A stretch of DNA of 64,000 bases, taken from contig NZ_JANHLE010000027.1 in the NCBI RefSeq assembly GCF_028682475.1, positions 1 through 64,000 on the forward strand, in the 5' to 3' direction. The translations under genes and the position numbers were made by a program. Below are positions 53,311 to 62,242 of this stretch, one piece after another. Numbering within the stretch: position 1 is the stretch's first letter; each line of letters begins with the position of its first letter. The notes below the pieces were generated by a model, which saw nothing but the letters and a program-made list of their open reading frames with translations, searched no databases and was not told the DNA's origin. Source of the DNA: Pseudomonas putida. GTDB taxonomy: Bacteria; Pseudomonadota; Gammaproteobacteria; Pseudomonadales; Pseudomonadaceae.

Positions 53311-54206
53311 AGGTTCAACAGTAGGTAGTGATCAACAAGCAGGGCGATGAACAACAACAACAGGTACCAGACAGAGTACTTGAAGGTCTTGATCGCCGCG
53401 TGCGGCCGACTGCCACGGTACAACACCCAGGCCCATTGCAGGAAGCGCGCACCCAATGCCACGGCACAGGCCAGGTAGAGCGCCCCGCTCATGTGAATGA
53501 CGTAGGGCAGCAGGCTGACTGCGAGCAATACCAGGGTGTAAAGCAGGATGTGCAGCTTGGTGTAAGGCTCGCCGTGAGTCACCGGCAGCATCGGAATATC
53601 CGCCTTGGCGTACTCTTCCTTGCGGTGAATGGCCAGGGCCCAGAAGTGCGGCGGGGTCCAGGCGAAAATGATCAGCACCAGCAGCAGCGGCTCGGCGCTG
53701 ATATGACCACTGACCGCCACCCAGCCCAGCAACGGCGGTGCCGCGCCGGCCAGCCCGCCAATCACGATGTTCTGCGGCGTGGCCCGCTTGAGAAAGCCGG
53801 TATAGATCACCGCATAACCGAGCAGCGAGGCCAAGGTCAGCCAGGCGGTGAGGGCGTTGGTGAAGACCAGCAGCAGGGCCATGCCCAGCAGCGCCAGCAG
53901 AAGGGCAAAGATCAAAGCGGCAGCAGGCGCTACCCGGCCTTCGGCGAGGGGGCGTTTGTGCGTGCGGGCCATCAAGGCATCGATACGCCGGTCCACCACA
54001 TGGTTGACCACCGCCGCGGCTCCGGCGCAGCAGGCAATACCCAGGTTGCCGAACAGCAGCACAGCCCAGGGCACACCCGCACGGGTGGCGAGAAACATGC
54101 CGACCAGGGATGTGATCAGCATCAGCACCACGACCTTGGGCTTGGTCAGCTCGAGATAGTCGCGCCAGCCCGCCTGCAGCCTGCGTCCGCTTAAAAGCGT
54201 CGCCAT
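53307..54206 (-). CDS. ctaB: Protohaem IX farnesyltransferase (haem O synthase)
   Basis: A 299-aa membrane prenyltransferase of the UbiA family with about nine helices that makes haem O from haem B. The Asp-rich motifs are visible: NHVVDRRIDALMARTHKRPL and DIPMLPVTHGE. It acts before CtaA in haem A synthesis. It overlaps ctaA by 16 bp and sco by 4 bp. The homologue is also called cyoE, but here it belongs to the caa3 cluster. Confidence 0.93.
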   Translation of the reverse strand: MATLLSGRRLQAGWRDYLELTKPKVVVLMLITSLVGMFLATRAGVPWAVLLFGNLGIACCAGAAAVVNHVVDRRIDALMARTHKRPLAEGRVAPAAALIFALLLALLGMALLLVFTNALTAWLTLASLLGYAVIYTGFLKRATPQNIVIGGLAGAAPPLLGWVAVSGHISAEPLLLVLIIFAWTPPHFWALAIHRKEEYAKADIPMLPVTHGEPYTKLHILLYTLVLLAVSLLPYVIHMSGALYLACAVALGARFLQWAWVLYRGSRPHAAIKTFKYSVWYLLLLFIALLVDHYLLLNL

Positions 54207-55273
54207 GAGTTATCTCCCAGATAATGAACGACACCGCCACTGCCCAGCGGTGTCAGGCGCCAGCCCTGGCTGACCCGACGCGCCTTCGCCTTGGCCACCA
54301 GGCGAATGCGGTAATTGACCAGCACCATGCTCAGCAACAGCATGGCGCCCCCGGCGTTATGGGCCACGGCCACCGGCAAGGGCAGGTGGAACAGCACATT
54401 GCTGATGCCCAGACCTATCTGCACGGCCAGTGCCAGCAGCACCAGGCGGGCGAGTGGGCTTAATCCATGACGATGCAGCTTCCAGCTCAGCATCAGCAGC
54501 ACACCGCTCACCAGCAACGCGCCCATGCGGTGGCTGAGATGAATTGCAGTACGGGCATCACTGTCCAGGTGCCCGCCCAGGTAGTTGGGGCCGATGTGCT
54601 GGGTGAGGTGAAAGCCATTGGCAAAATCCGCCTGTGGCCACCACTGCCCATGACAGGTGGGGAGATCGACACAAGCCACCGCTGCGTAGTTGGCACTGAC
54701 CCAGCCGCCCAGGGCGATCTGGCCGATCACCACCAGCAACGCCAGCGCCGCTAGCCGCCGCACGCTCAGCGGTAGCTTGGGCAACGGCGCGAATGCCCGC
54801 GACAGGCGCAGGCTCAGCAGGAACAACAGGCTCAAGGTGGCAAAGCCGCCTAGTAAATGTGCAGTGACCACCTGCGGCCACAGCTTGAGGGTCACCGTCC
54901 ACATGCCAAAGGCCGCCTGGGCGAAGACCACGCCGAGCAGCAGCAAGGGCAGGCGATAAGGCTGACCGTCACGACCATGGCGGCGCCAGGCCTGCCAGGC
55001 GAGCAGGGTGATCACCAAGGCCAGGGTGCCGGCAAAGTAACGATGGACCATCTCGTTGCGGCCCTTGTGTGCCTCCACCGGTGTCTCAGGGAAGTGCCGC
55101 TCGGCATGCGCCAGTTGCGCTTCGGTCTTCGGCACGCTGATGAAGCCGTAGCAGCCCGGCCAGTCCGGACAGCCCAGGCCGGCATGGGTCAGGCGGGTGT
55201 AGGCACCGAGCAGGACTACCACCAGTGCCAGCAGGGTGGCAAACACAGCAAGGCGAAATCCGGGTCTGGCCAT
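54191..55273 (-). CDS. ctaA: Haem A synthase (CtaA/COX15)
   Basis: A 360-aa membrane protein with about eight helices that oxidises haem O to haem A. Haem-ligand histidines are visible in GRNEMVHRYFAG, VVTAHLLGGF, AIHLSHRMGAL and VAHNAGGAML. The extracellular cysteine pair (GCPDWPGC and VDLPTCHGQW) is typical. Two ATGs are six bases apart; the second (55273, MARPGF) is chosen because AGGA lies 7 bases before it but only 1 base before the first. Confidence 0.92.
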   Translation of the reverse strand: MARPGFRLAVFATLLALVVVLLGAYTRLTHAGLGCPDWPGCYGFISVPKTEAQLAHAERHFPETPVEAHKGRNEMVHRYFAGTLALVITLLAWQAWRRHGRDGQPYRLPLLLLGVVFAQAAFGMWTVTLKLWPQVVTAHLLGGFATLSLLFLLSLRLSRAFAPLPKLPLSVRRLAALALLVVIGQIALGGWVSANYAAVACVDLPTCHGQWWPQADFANGFHLTQHIGPNYLGGHLDSDARTAIHLSHRMGALLVSGVLLMLSWKLHRHGLSPLARLVLLALAVQIGLGISNVLFHLPLPVAVAHNAGGAMLLLSMVLVNYRIRLVAKAKARRVSQGWRLTPLGSGGVVHYLGDNSWRRF

Positions 55274-55282
55274 GGTCATGTC

Positions 55283-55876
55283 CTAGCCGATGTTGGACAG
55301 CTTCAGCAGGTGGCGCAGGTCATTGAGCAAATCCTTGCCCTTGACCCTGGCGTCGTAGCGCAGCACCAGATTGCCGTGAGGGTCGACGATCCACAGTTGC
55401 GCATCCTGCTTGCCCTGGCTCACCTCAGCGTACTTGCTCAGGTCCAGCGGGTAGCGCTGCAGTTGTGGGTATTCACGATCGAGCCGGGCCTGGTAGTCGG
55501 CCCCCAGCGCTTGCGCGCTGGCCAGGGCATGGCTGGCGCGGCTGGCATCACGCCCCAGGCCGATCTGGATCTGCCGCGCCAGGTACACCAGTTGCTGACA
55601 GTCCAGCCCACAGTCCTTGGGCGTGCTGACCAGCAACTGCCAGCGCTGCTCATCGGCACTGACGCCAAGATCGGCACGGCTCTGACCGTTACCGATCATT
55701 TCCCCGTGATAGCTGCGGCTGTCGGGCACCCAGAACTGCAACTTGTACATGGCGGTGGCCAGCAGCATCGGGCCGAGCACTACCAGCAGGATCAGGATCA
55801 GTTGCAGGCGCCCGCGAGCGCGCCCGATCGGCGCCTTGCCTTCAGACATGTTGAGTGGACTCGTGACGGCTCCCAT
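55283..55876 (-). CDS. Membrane-anchored thioredoxin-like protein with CxxxC, oxidase assembly cluster
   Basis: A 197-aa protein with one N-terminal helix (about 27-45) and a periplasmic domain. It is not a named family that I can state with certainty, but STPKDCGLDCQQL carries a CxxxC like that of SCO proteins, and LWIVDPHGNLVLRYD resembles the C-terminal thioredoxin-like strand region. It lacks the DHSG histidine of SCO. Given its place between SURF1 and ctaA it probably helps build the oxidase. AAGGAG supports the start at 55876, inside the 3' end of the SURF1 gene (35-bp overlap). Confidence 0.75.
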   Translation of the reverse strand: MGAVTSPLNMSEGKAPIGRARGRLQLILILLVVLGPMLLATAMYKLQFWVPDSRSYHGEMIGNGQSRADLGVSADEQRWQLLVSTPKDCGLDCQQLVYLARQIQIGLGRDASRASHALASAQALGADYQARLDREYPQLQRYPLDLSKYAEVSQGKQDAQLWIVDPHGNLVLRYDARVKGKDLLNDLRHLLKLSNIG

Positions 55877-56582
55877 GCTGTTTCTCCTTGTTGTTATGCC
55901 AGCCGAAGTAGAGGTAGAGCAGGACCAACGCCAGCGCCAGGGCGAACCACTGCACGGCGTAACCCAGGTGTTTTTCCGGGCCCATGGCGACTACCGGCCA
56001 GTCCAGCCGGTAGCTGGCCGGGCCCGCTTGTAGACGCAATTCATGGGCGAATCCTTGGCGGGACAACTGCGGCCAGAGAAGGCCGGCATCTATGGCCGTC
56101 AGCAGCCGCGGCCAGTTGCCGCCTTCAGGGTCGGCATGCAATTGAAAGGTGGCTCCGGGGGCGACATACACCCAGGCATCCAGGCTCAACGCTTGCTCCG
56201 GGGTGCTGAACTGCACCGGGTTGCGCCGGTCCGGCCAGGGCAGCCAGCCGCGATTGACCAGCAGCCAGAGCCCGCTGGTTTGGTCGAGGAAGGGTTGCAA
56301 CAGTTCGACGCCGACCCGGCCATCGCGCATGCGGTTGTCCAGCAGCAGACTGTGCTCGGCATCGAAATGGCCGAACAGACGCACCCGGCGATAAGCCGGA
56401 TCTTCCAGTTGAGGCAGCTGTGCAGCGCTCACGGCTTCGCCGGCCTGGCGCTCGGCATAAACGGCGAGCAGGTCGCGCTTTTCCTGGGCACGCGCCAACT
56501 GCCAGCAGCCCAGGCCGATCAGCCCGGGCAACAGCATCAGCACCACCAGGGTCGGCAGCCAACCTGGGCGAAATGGCTTCAC
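55842..56582 (-). CDS. SURF1 family cytochrome oxidase assembly protein
   Basis: A 246-aa protein with one helix at each end (about 9-28 and 211-228) and a periplasmic domain between, as in SURF1. Family motifs are LGCWQLARAQEKRDLL, RRVRLFGHFDAEHSLLLDNR and LLVNRGWLPW. It is thought to hand haem A to subunit I. It starts with GTG. The C-terminal tail (HNNKEKQHGSRHE) is basic and cytosolic. Confidence 0.9.
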   Translation of the reverse strand: MKPFRPGWLPTLVVLMLLPGLIGLGCWQLARAQEKRDLLAVYAERQAGEAVSAAQLPQLEDPAYRRVRLFGHFDAEHSLLLDNRMRDGRVGVELLQPFLDQTSGLWLLVNRGWLPWPDRRNPVQFSTPEQALSLDAWVYVAPGATFQLHADPEGGNWPRLLTAIDAGLLWPQLSRQGFAHELRLQAGPASYRLDWPVVAMGPEKHLGYAVQWFALALALVLLYLYFGWHNNKEKQHGSRHESTQHV

Positions 56583-56645
56583 CCGGTCACCCCATGGTCA
56601 GTCGCTATACTTAAGGTCATCGATGCATCCCCCCGGAGTTTCGCC

Positions 56646-56849
56646 ATGCTCAAAGCTGCGATTGTCCTGATGCTGCTGGCGACCATCGCCAGCCTGTTCA
56701 GTGGCCTGTTCTTTCTGGTCAAGGACGACGGACATTCCACGCGTCTGCTCAAGGCCCTGACCGTGCGGGTCACCCTTGCCGCGCTGACCCTGGCGCTGAT
56801 CACCTGGGGCTTCTATAGCGGCCAGTTGGTGTCCCACGCGCCGTTCTGA
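56646..56849 (+). CDS. DUF2909 twin-helix membrane protein
   Basis: A 67-aa protein with two transmembrane helices (about 4-24 and 38-60) separated by KDDGHSTRLLKALTVR, the DUF2909 pattern, also called twin transmembrane protein. It lies on the plus strand inside the minus-strand oxidase cluster, 6 bp from the end of coxC and divergent from SURF1. CCGGAG is upstream of the ATG. It is probably an oxidase-associated or assembly factor, by position only. Confidence 0.84.
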   Translation: MLKAAIVLMLLATIASLFSGLFFLVKDDGHSTRLLKALTVRVTLAALTLALITWGFYSGQLVSHAPF

Positions 56850-56855
56850 ACACGG

Positions 56856-57743
56856 CTACAGCACGTAAACAAAGATAAACAGCCCGACCCACACCACATC
56901 GACGAAGTGCCAGTACCAGCTGGCGGCCTCGAAGCCGAAGTGTTTGTCCGGGTTGAAATGCCCGCGCATGATCCGCACCAGCATCACGATCAGGATCAGC
57001 GTCCCCATGGTCACGTGGGCGCCATGAAAGCCCGTGAGCATGAAGAAGGTCGCGCCATAGACGCCTGAGCCCAGGGTCAGGCCCAGTTCGGTGTAGGCCT
57101 CGTGATATTCGTAGGCCTGCAGTACCAGGAAGCCGATGCCAAGCGCGATGGTCAACCCCAGCCAGAATTTCAGGGCGCCGCGGTGATCCTTGCGCAGCGC
57201 GTGGTGGGCAATCGTCACCGTGACGCTGGAGCTGACCAGCAAGATGGTGTTGATCAGCGGCAGGTGCCACGGATCGATGACTTCCCTGGGTGGCGGAAAC
57301 AGTTTCGGGTCGGGCGTATTGAGCAATGGCCAGGCAAACTCGAAATTCGGCCAGAGCATATGCGCCACACCTTTGGCGCCTTCACCGCCCAACCAGGGCC
57401 CGGCCAGGTTGCGTACATAGAACAACGCACCAAAGAAGGCGATGAAGAACATCACCTCGGAAAAGATGAACCAGGACATGCCCCAGCGGAACGAACGGTC
57501 CAGCTGCGGGCTGTAAAGCCCGGCCCGGCTCTCCTTGACCACCGCGCCGAACCAGCCGAAGAACATGTAGGCCAGGAACAGTGCCCCCAGGAAGAAGATC
57601 CATGGCCCATGCGACTCGGGGCGCCCGGCCTTGAGGTCGTTGAACCAGGTACCCAGGCCGAACACCGTGATGAACATGCCGATCGTGGCAATGATCGGCC
57701 ACTTGCTTTGCGCCGGTACGTAATAGTGCTCATGCGAAGCCAT
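56856..57743 (-). CDS. coxC: Cytochrome c oxidase subunit III
   Basis: A 295-aa membrane protein with seven helices. WFNDLKAGRPESHG, RWGMSWFIFSEVMFFIAFFGAL and the C-terminal GFHGAHVTMGTLIL ... FEAASWYWHFVDVVWVGLF match subunit III. It stabilises subunit I and proton uptake. AAGGAG precedes the start. It follows ctaG after 12 bp. Confidence 0.94.
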   Translation of the reverse strand: MASHEHYYVPAQSKWPIIATIGMFITVFGLGTWFNDLKAGRPESHGPWIFFLGALFLAYMFFGWFGAVVKESRAGLYSPQLDRSFRWGMSWFIFSEVMFFIAFFGALFYVRNLAGPWLGGEGAKGVAHMLWPNFEFAWPLLNTPDPKLFPPPREVIDPWHLPLINTILLVSSSVTVTIAHHALRKDHRGALKFWLGLTIALGIGFLVLQAYEYHEAYTELGLTLGSGVYGATFFMLTGFHGAHVTMGTLILIVMLVRIMRGHFNPDKHFGFEAASWYWHFVDVVWVGLFIFVYVL

Positions 57744-57755
57744 TGAGTGTTCTCC

Positions 57756-58325
57756 TTATCGGGCGCCCTGTTTGGCCTGGCCCGCCAGGTGTGCAACCGG
57801 CGGGTGGCGAGCGGTGATATCGAACAGCGTGTAAGCCAGCGTCAGGTGTTTCACATCCTTGGGCAGGTCGCGGTCGACGATGAAGCGCACCGGCATTTCG
57901 ATCCGCTCTCCCGGCTGCAGCACCTGCTGGGTAAAGCAGAAGCATTCGGTCTTGTGGAAATACGCCGCTGCCTCCGCCGGGGTGATGCTCGGAATCGCCT
58001 GGGCGCTCATCGGTTTGTCTGTCGGATTACGGGCAATGAACACCATCTGGTTGACCGCACCGGGATTGACGTCGATCTGATCGGCCGTGGAATAGAACTC
58101 CCAGACCATGTCGCTGGCATTGGTCGACATGAACTGCACCTTGACGCTGCGGTTCATGTCGCTGACCTGGCTGCCTTCATACTGCCCGCCAGTCTTGCCG
58201 TTGATGCCGAACGCCTTGCACATCACGTCGTAGATCGGCACCAGGGCAAAGCCGAAAGCGAACATCACCACGGTCAGCAGCATCAGCCGCAGCACCAGGC
58301 GTTTGAGCGAGGTCCCTTCACTCAT
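57756..58325 (-). CDS. ctaG: Cytochrome c oxidase assembly protein CtaG/Cox11
   Basis: A 189-aa protein with one N-terminal helix (about 12-30) and a periplasmic immunoglobulin-like domain. The copper-binding CFCF motif is present in FHKTECFCFTQQVLQPGE. It inserts copper into the CuB site of subunit I. GGAGGA precedes the ATG. It is located between coxA and coxC, its usual place. Confidence 0.94.
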   Translation of the reverse strand: MSEGTSLKRLVLRLMLLTVVMFAFGFALVPIYDVMCKAFGINGKTGGQYEGSQVSDMNRSVKVQFMSTNASDMVWEFYSTADQIDVNPGAVNQMVFIARNPTDKPMSAQAIPSITPAEAAAYFHKTECFCFTQQVLQPGERIEMPVRFIVDRDLPKDVKHLTLAYTLFDITARHPPVAHLAGQAKQGAR

Positions 58326-58349
58326 GGCTCATCCTCCGGCGTTTGCCGT

Positions 58350-59939
58350 TCATTTCACTTCCGGTGGCGTCTGGAAGGTGTGATAGGGCGCCGGTGACGG
58401 CACCGACCACTCCAGGCCCTCGGCGCCATCCCAGGGTTTGGCCGGTGCCGGGGCACCGCCGCGAATGCACTTGATGACGATGAACAGGAAGAAGATCTGC
58501 GTGGCGCCGAAGGTAAAGGCACCGATAGAGGAGACCATGTTGAAGTCGGCGAACTGCAGGTTGTAGTCCGGAATCCGCCGCGGCATGCCGGCCAGGCCGA
58601 CGAAGTGCATGGGGAAAAAGGCCATGTTCATGCCGACGAACGACAGCCAGAAATGCAGCTTGCCCAGGGTTTCGTCGTACATGTGCCCGGTCCATTTCGG
58701 CAGCCAGTAATAGGCCGAGGCGAAAATCCCGAAGATCGCCCCGGGTACCAGCACGTAATGGAAGTGGGCCACCACGAAGTAGGTGTCGTGGTACTGGAAG
58801 TCCGCCGGCGCGATGGCGAGCATCAACCCGGAGAAACCGCCGATGGTGAACAGGATGACGAAAGCGATGGCGAACAGCATCGGCGTCTCGAAGGTCAGCG
58901 AACCTTCCCACATGGTGCTGACCCAGTTGAACACCTTCACCCCGGTCGGTACGGCGATGAGCATGGTGGCGTACATGAAGAACAGCTCGCCGACCACCGG
59001 AATGCCGACCACGAACATGTGGTGCGCCCAGACAATAAAGGACAGGAAGGCAATCGCGCCGGTGGCATAGACCATCGAGGTGTAGCCGAACAACGGCTTG
59101 CGCGAGAACGCCGGGATGATCGAGCTGACTGCGCCGAAGGCCGGCAGGATCATGATGTACACCTCGGGATGACCGAAGAACCAGAACACATGCTGGAACA
59201 ACACCGGGTCACCGCCACCGGCGGCACTGAAGAAGCTGGTGCCGAAGTGGATGTCCATCAGCATCATCGTCACTACACCGGCCAGTACCGGCATCACTGC
59301 GATCAGCAGAAAGGCGGTGATCAACCAGGTCCAGACGAACAGCGGCATCTTCATCAGGGTCATGCCCGGGGCGCGCAGGTTGAGGATGGTGGCGATGACG
59401 TTGATCGCGCCCATGATCGAACTGATACCCATCAGGTGGATGGCGAAGATGAAGAAGGTCACGCTTTCCGGGGCGTAGGTGGTCGATAGCGGTGCATAGA
59501 AGGTCCAGCCGAAGTTCGGCCCGCCGCCTGGCATGAACAGGGTCGACACCAGCAGCAAAAAGGCCGCCGGCAACAGCCAGAAACTGAAGTTGTTCATCCG
59601 CGGCAGGGCCATGTCCGGCGCGCCGATCATCAGCGGGATCATCCAGTTGGCCAGGCCGACGAAGGCCGGCATCACCGCACCGAAGACCATTACCAGACCG
59701 TGCATGGTGGTCATCTGGTTGAAGAACTCCGGCTGGACGATCTGCAAGCCAGGCTGGAACAGTTCCGCACGGATCACCATGGCGAACGAGCCGCCGAGCA
59801 AAAACATCATGAAACTGAACCACAGGTACATGGTGCCGATGTCTTTGTGGTTGGTGGTCAGCACCCAGCGCATCAGGCCCTTAGCCGGTCCGTGGGCGTG
59901 CTCATGACCGTGGCTGTGGTCGTCGATCACTGCGCTCAT
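58350..59939 (-). CDS. coxA: Cytochrome c oxidase subunit I
   Basis: A 529-aa core subunit with 12 helices. It contains haem a, haem a3 and CuB. Visible motifs are HGLVMVFGAVMPAF, WFFGHPEVYIMILPAFG (CuB His and the Tyr cross-link), WAHHMFVVG and VVAHFHYVLVPGA (haem ligands). The N-terminus is His-rich (HSHGHEHAHG). The start at 59939 has AGGAG 8 bases upstream; the frame reaches 59963. It follows coxB. Confidence 0.95.
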   Translation of the reverse strand: MSAVIDDHSHGHEHAHGPAKGLMRWVLTTNHKDIGTMYLWFSFMMFLLGGSFAMVIRAELFQPGLQIVQPEFFNQMTTMHGLVMVFGAVMPAFVGLANWMIPLMIGAPDMALPRMNNFSFWLLPAAFLLLVSTLFMPGGGPNFGWTFYAPLSTTYAPESVTFFIFAIHLMGISSIMGAINVIATILNLRAPGMTLMKMPLFVWTWLITAFLLIAVMPVLAGVVTMMLMDIHFGTSFFSAAGGGDPVLFQHVFWFFGHPEVYIMILPAFGAVSSIIPAFSRKPLFGYTSMVYATGAIAFLSFIVWAHHMFVVGIPVVGELFFMYATMLIAVPTGVKVFNWVSTMWEGSLTFETPMLFAIAFVILFTIGGFSGLMLAIAPADFQYHDTYFVVAHFHYVLVPGAIFGIFASAYYWLPKWTGHMYDETLGKLHFWLSFVGMNMAFFPMHFVGLAGMPRRIPDYNLQFADFNMVSSIGAFTFGATQIFFLFIVIKCIRGGAPAPAKPWDGAEGLEWSVPSPAPYHTFQTPPEVK

Positions 59940-59959
59940 GTCCTGTCTCCTGAAGTCGG

Positions 59960-61087
59960 TCATTTGCTTTCGGCCTGTTTAAGCGCCAGCACGTCCTTCG
60001 GCGTGACCATGTCGCCCTTGCTGTTACCCCAGGCGTTGCGCTCGTAGGTCACCACGGCGGCGATATCCACTTCCGACAGCTGCTTGCCGAACGCGGCCAT
60101 GGCCGTGCCGGGCTTGCCGTGGAAGACAATGCTCAGGTGATCTTCCTTGGGACCGGTAGCAATCTTCGAGCCCTTGAGTGCCGGGAACATCGGCGGCAGG
60201 CCCTGGCCTTCGGCCTGGTGACAGGCCACGCAGGTGGTGTGGTAAACCTTGTCGCCGCGCTCGACCAGCTCTTGCAGGGTCCAGTCCTTGCTGGTCAGTT
60301 CCTTGAGCTTGGCCGCCTCGGCCTTGCGTTCGGCAAGCCAGGTGTCGTAATCGGCCTTGGACTTGACCTCGACCACCACCGGCATGAAGCCGTGGTCCTT
60401 GCCGCACAGTTCAGTGCACTGGCCGCGGTAGATGCCAGGCTTCTCGACCCGGGTCCAGGCCTCGTTGACGAAGCCGGGAATGGCATCGCGCTTGACCGCA
60501 AAGGCCGGCACCCACCAGGAGTGAATGACGTCGGCGGCAGTCACCAGAAAGCGCACCTTGGCGCCCACCGGCAGCACCAGCGGCTGGTCGACTTCGAGCA
60601 GGTAATGCTCGTCTTTGGGGGCTTTGTTGTGGATCTGGTCGGCGGGTGTGGCCAGGTTGCTGAAGAACTCGACGTCCTGGCCCAGGTATTTGTAATGCCA
60701 CTTCCATTGGTAACCAGTGACCTGGATATCCACATCCGACTCGCTGGCATCGTAGATATCGATCAGGGTCTTGGTCGCCGGAATGGCCATCGCCACCAGG
60801 ATCAGGAACGGCACCACCGTCCACATGATCTCGACCCAGGTGTGCTCGTGAAAATGCGCGGGCTGCTGGCCGGTGGAACGACGGTGGATAATCATCGACC
60901 AGAACATCGCGCCAAAGACCACCAGGCCGATGATCACGCAGATCCAGAAGATGGTCATATGCAGGTCGAACACGGCGTTACTGACTTCAGTCGCCCCTGG
61001 CGCCATGTTCACGGTCCAGGCGGCGTTGGCCTGACCGATTACCGACCACAACAGGAGGCCCATCCAGACATGTGGATGTCGCATCAT
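59960..61087 (-). CDS. coxB: Cytochrome c oxidase subunit II with fused cytochrome c domain (caa3 type)
   Basis: A 375-aa subunit. It has a signal peptide and two helices (about 40-60 and 85-105), then a cupredoxin domain with the CuA site CTELCGKDHGFM. A C-terminal cytochrome c domain follows, with CVACH and a distal methionine, which makes this a caa3-type oxidase that accepts electrons directly. It is first in the oxidase operon. GGGGAA precedes the ATG. In P. aeruginosa the caa3 oxidase is RpoS-dependent and induced by starvation. Confidence 0.94.
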   Translation of the reverse strand: MMRHPHVWMGLLLWSVIGQANAAWTVNMAPGATEVSNAVFDLHMTIFWICVIIGLVVFGAMFWSMIIHRRSTGQQPAHFHEHTWVEIMWTVVPFLILVAMAIPATKTLIDIYDASESDVDIQVTGYQWKWHYKYLGQDVEFFSNLATPADQIHNKAPKDEHYLLEVDQPLVLPVGAKVRFLVTAADVIHSWWVPAFAVKRDAIPGFVNEAWTRVEKPGIYRGQCTELCGKDHGFMPVVVEVKSKADYDTWLAERKAEAAKLKELTSKDWTLQELVERGDKVYHTTCVACHQAEGQGLPPMFPALKGSKIATGPKEDHLSIVFHGKPGTAMAAFGKQLSEVDIAAVVTYERNAWGNSKGDMVTPKDVLALKQAESK

Positions 61088-61227
61088 TGCGGGTTCCCCT
61101 TATCGTTCTTGTTATCCCGGAGGCGTGGACCTACGGCTAAGGGTACGGCGGCCAAGACTGCGAACTTCGACGACCGAGCCCCTGCGAACTGCAGTCGGGC
61201 CTCATCAGCGAATCACTTTCAAACCGG

Positions 61228-61255
61228 AGTATAGACAGCGACCTTGACCACGCAA
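61228..61255 (-). promoter_or_regulatory. Candidate promoter of the caa3 oxidase operon
   Basis: On the minus strand TTGCGT (61250-61255) and TATACT (61228-61233) are separated by 16 bases, about 140 bp before coxB. The -35 box is weak, so a sigma-S or activator-dependent promoter is possible. Confidence 0.4.
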
Positions 61256-61456
61256 TGCGATAACAGAATTCACACCAGCGCAGTTGAACGTTTGCGCGTC
61301 AGGCCGCGGTTTATCTAGGCTGAAAGCACAATGATGGCACTTCGATATAATTCCTGACTATAAGCGGTTCCGGGTTATGACAAATACGTCTTAGCGCTTT
61401 GCAGAACCGAGCTACCTTATGTCTTCCGTTTGTCACGCCTTTACCCTGGAGTTGTC

Positions 61457-62104
61457 ATGAACATCGCCGCTTTGCGCGAGCAGATCACCCGAGCCCATCA
61501 ACATGAGACCGAAACCGGCCAACTGAAAGAACAACTGATCAAACAACTGCCGCATCTGCACCCCTCAATCCAGCTGCCGGAGATCGACGCCCAAGGTGCG
61601 TTGGCGCGCTTCGTCAGCGCTTACATCGAACAGGTTCCGGAAATGCTCGAAGCGGCTAACGAAGTCGCTCGCGAAGCCGGTATCGAATCGCAGATCAAGC
61701 CGGTACTGAAAATCGCTGAACAGTATTTCCTGCAGCCGCCTGCCATCACCAATACCCATCTGGGCCTCGGATGCCTGCTGGATGAAGCCTACCTGGCGCA
61801 TCGCCTGGTGGAAGAGGTCAACGACCTGTACATCAAGCACTTCAATCAGCCGCTGATCCCGCTGGACACCACTGTGGCCAACCTGATCGCCCACCAACTG
61901 ATCGGCGAAGCGTTCGCCAACCAGCTGGATGAAGTGGTGCACCACTCAGTGGACGAGATGCTCGATGAAGAGAGCTTTGCCCTGGAGTCGGTCGAGCAAT
62001 ACCGCGACAAGCTCAGCAGCCCGGACACAGGCGCCGCGTGGAAACGCTGGCCGTGCCTGTCGCGGCAACTGGGTGTGGGGCTGGAGCTGGATCAGTCGGC
62101 CTGA
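61457..62104 (+). CDS. Conserved soluble protein of unknown function
   Basis: A 215-aa acidic, mostly helical cytosolic protein with no signal peptide or membrane segment and no recognised domain. Notable parts are HLHPSIQLPEIDAQGALARFVSAY and a histidine- and glutamate-containing region around LDEVVHHSVDEMLDEESF. The ATG at 61457 has TGGAG upstream; a TTG at 61430 in the same frame is unlikely. It is divergent from coxB, the position of PA0104-type proteins in Pseudomonas, so a link to the oxidase cluster is possible but unproved. Confidence 0.75.
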   Translation: MNIAALREQITRAHQHETETGQLKEQLIKQLPHLHPSIQLPEIDAQGALARFVSAYIEQVPEMLEAANEVAREAGIESQIKPVLKIAEQYFLQPPAITNTHLGLGCLLDEAYLAHRLVEEVNDLYIKHFNQPLIPLDTTVANLIAHQLIGEAFANQLDEVVHHSVDEMLDEESFALESVEQYRDKLSSPDTGAAWKRWPCLSRQLGVGLELDQSA

Positions 62105-62116
62105 TCACTGGCCATT

Positions 62117-62230
62117 GTGGGAGCCAGCCTTGCTGGCGATAGGATCGACGCTGTGCCAGCTGTTGCGCGGTGCCTGCATCGCTGGCAAGGCCAGCTCCCA
62201 CAAGAAGTCTTCAGATCTTGTGGGAGCCAG
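62117..62230. repeat. REP pair, CGCTGGCAAGGCCAGC type, with an extra half unit
   Basis: Units at 62117-62139 and 62179-62201 are in opposite orientation, with GTGGGAGC / GCTCCCAC ends and palindromic GCCAGC cores. A truncated third copy (GTGGGAGCCAG) begins at 62220. The pair lies between convergent genes. Confidence 0.85.
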
Positions 62231-62242
62231 ATCCCACGGCGC

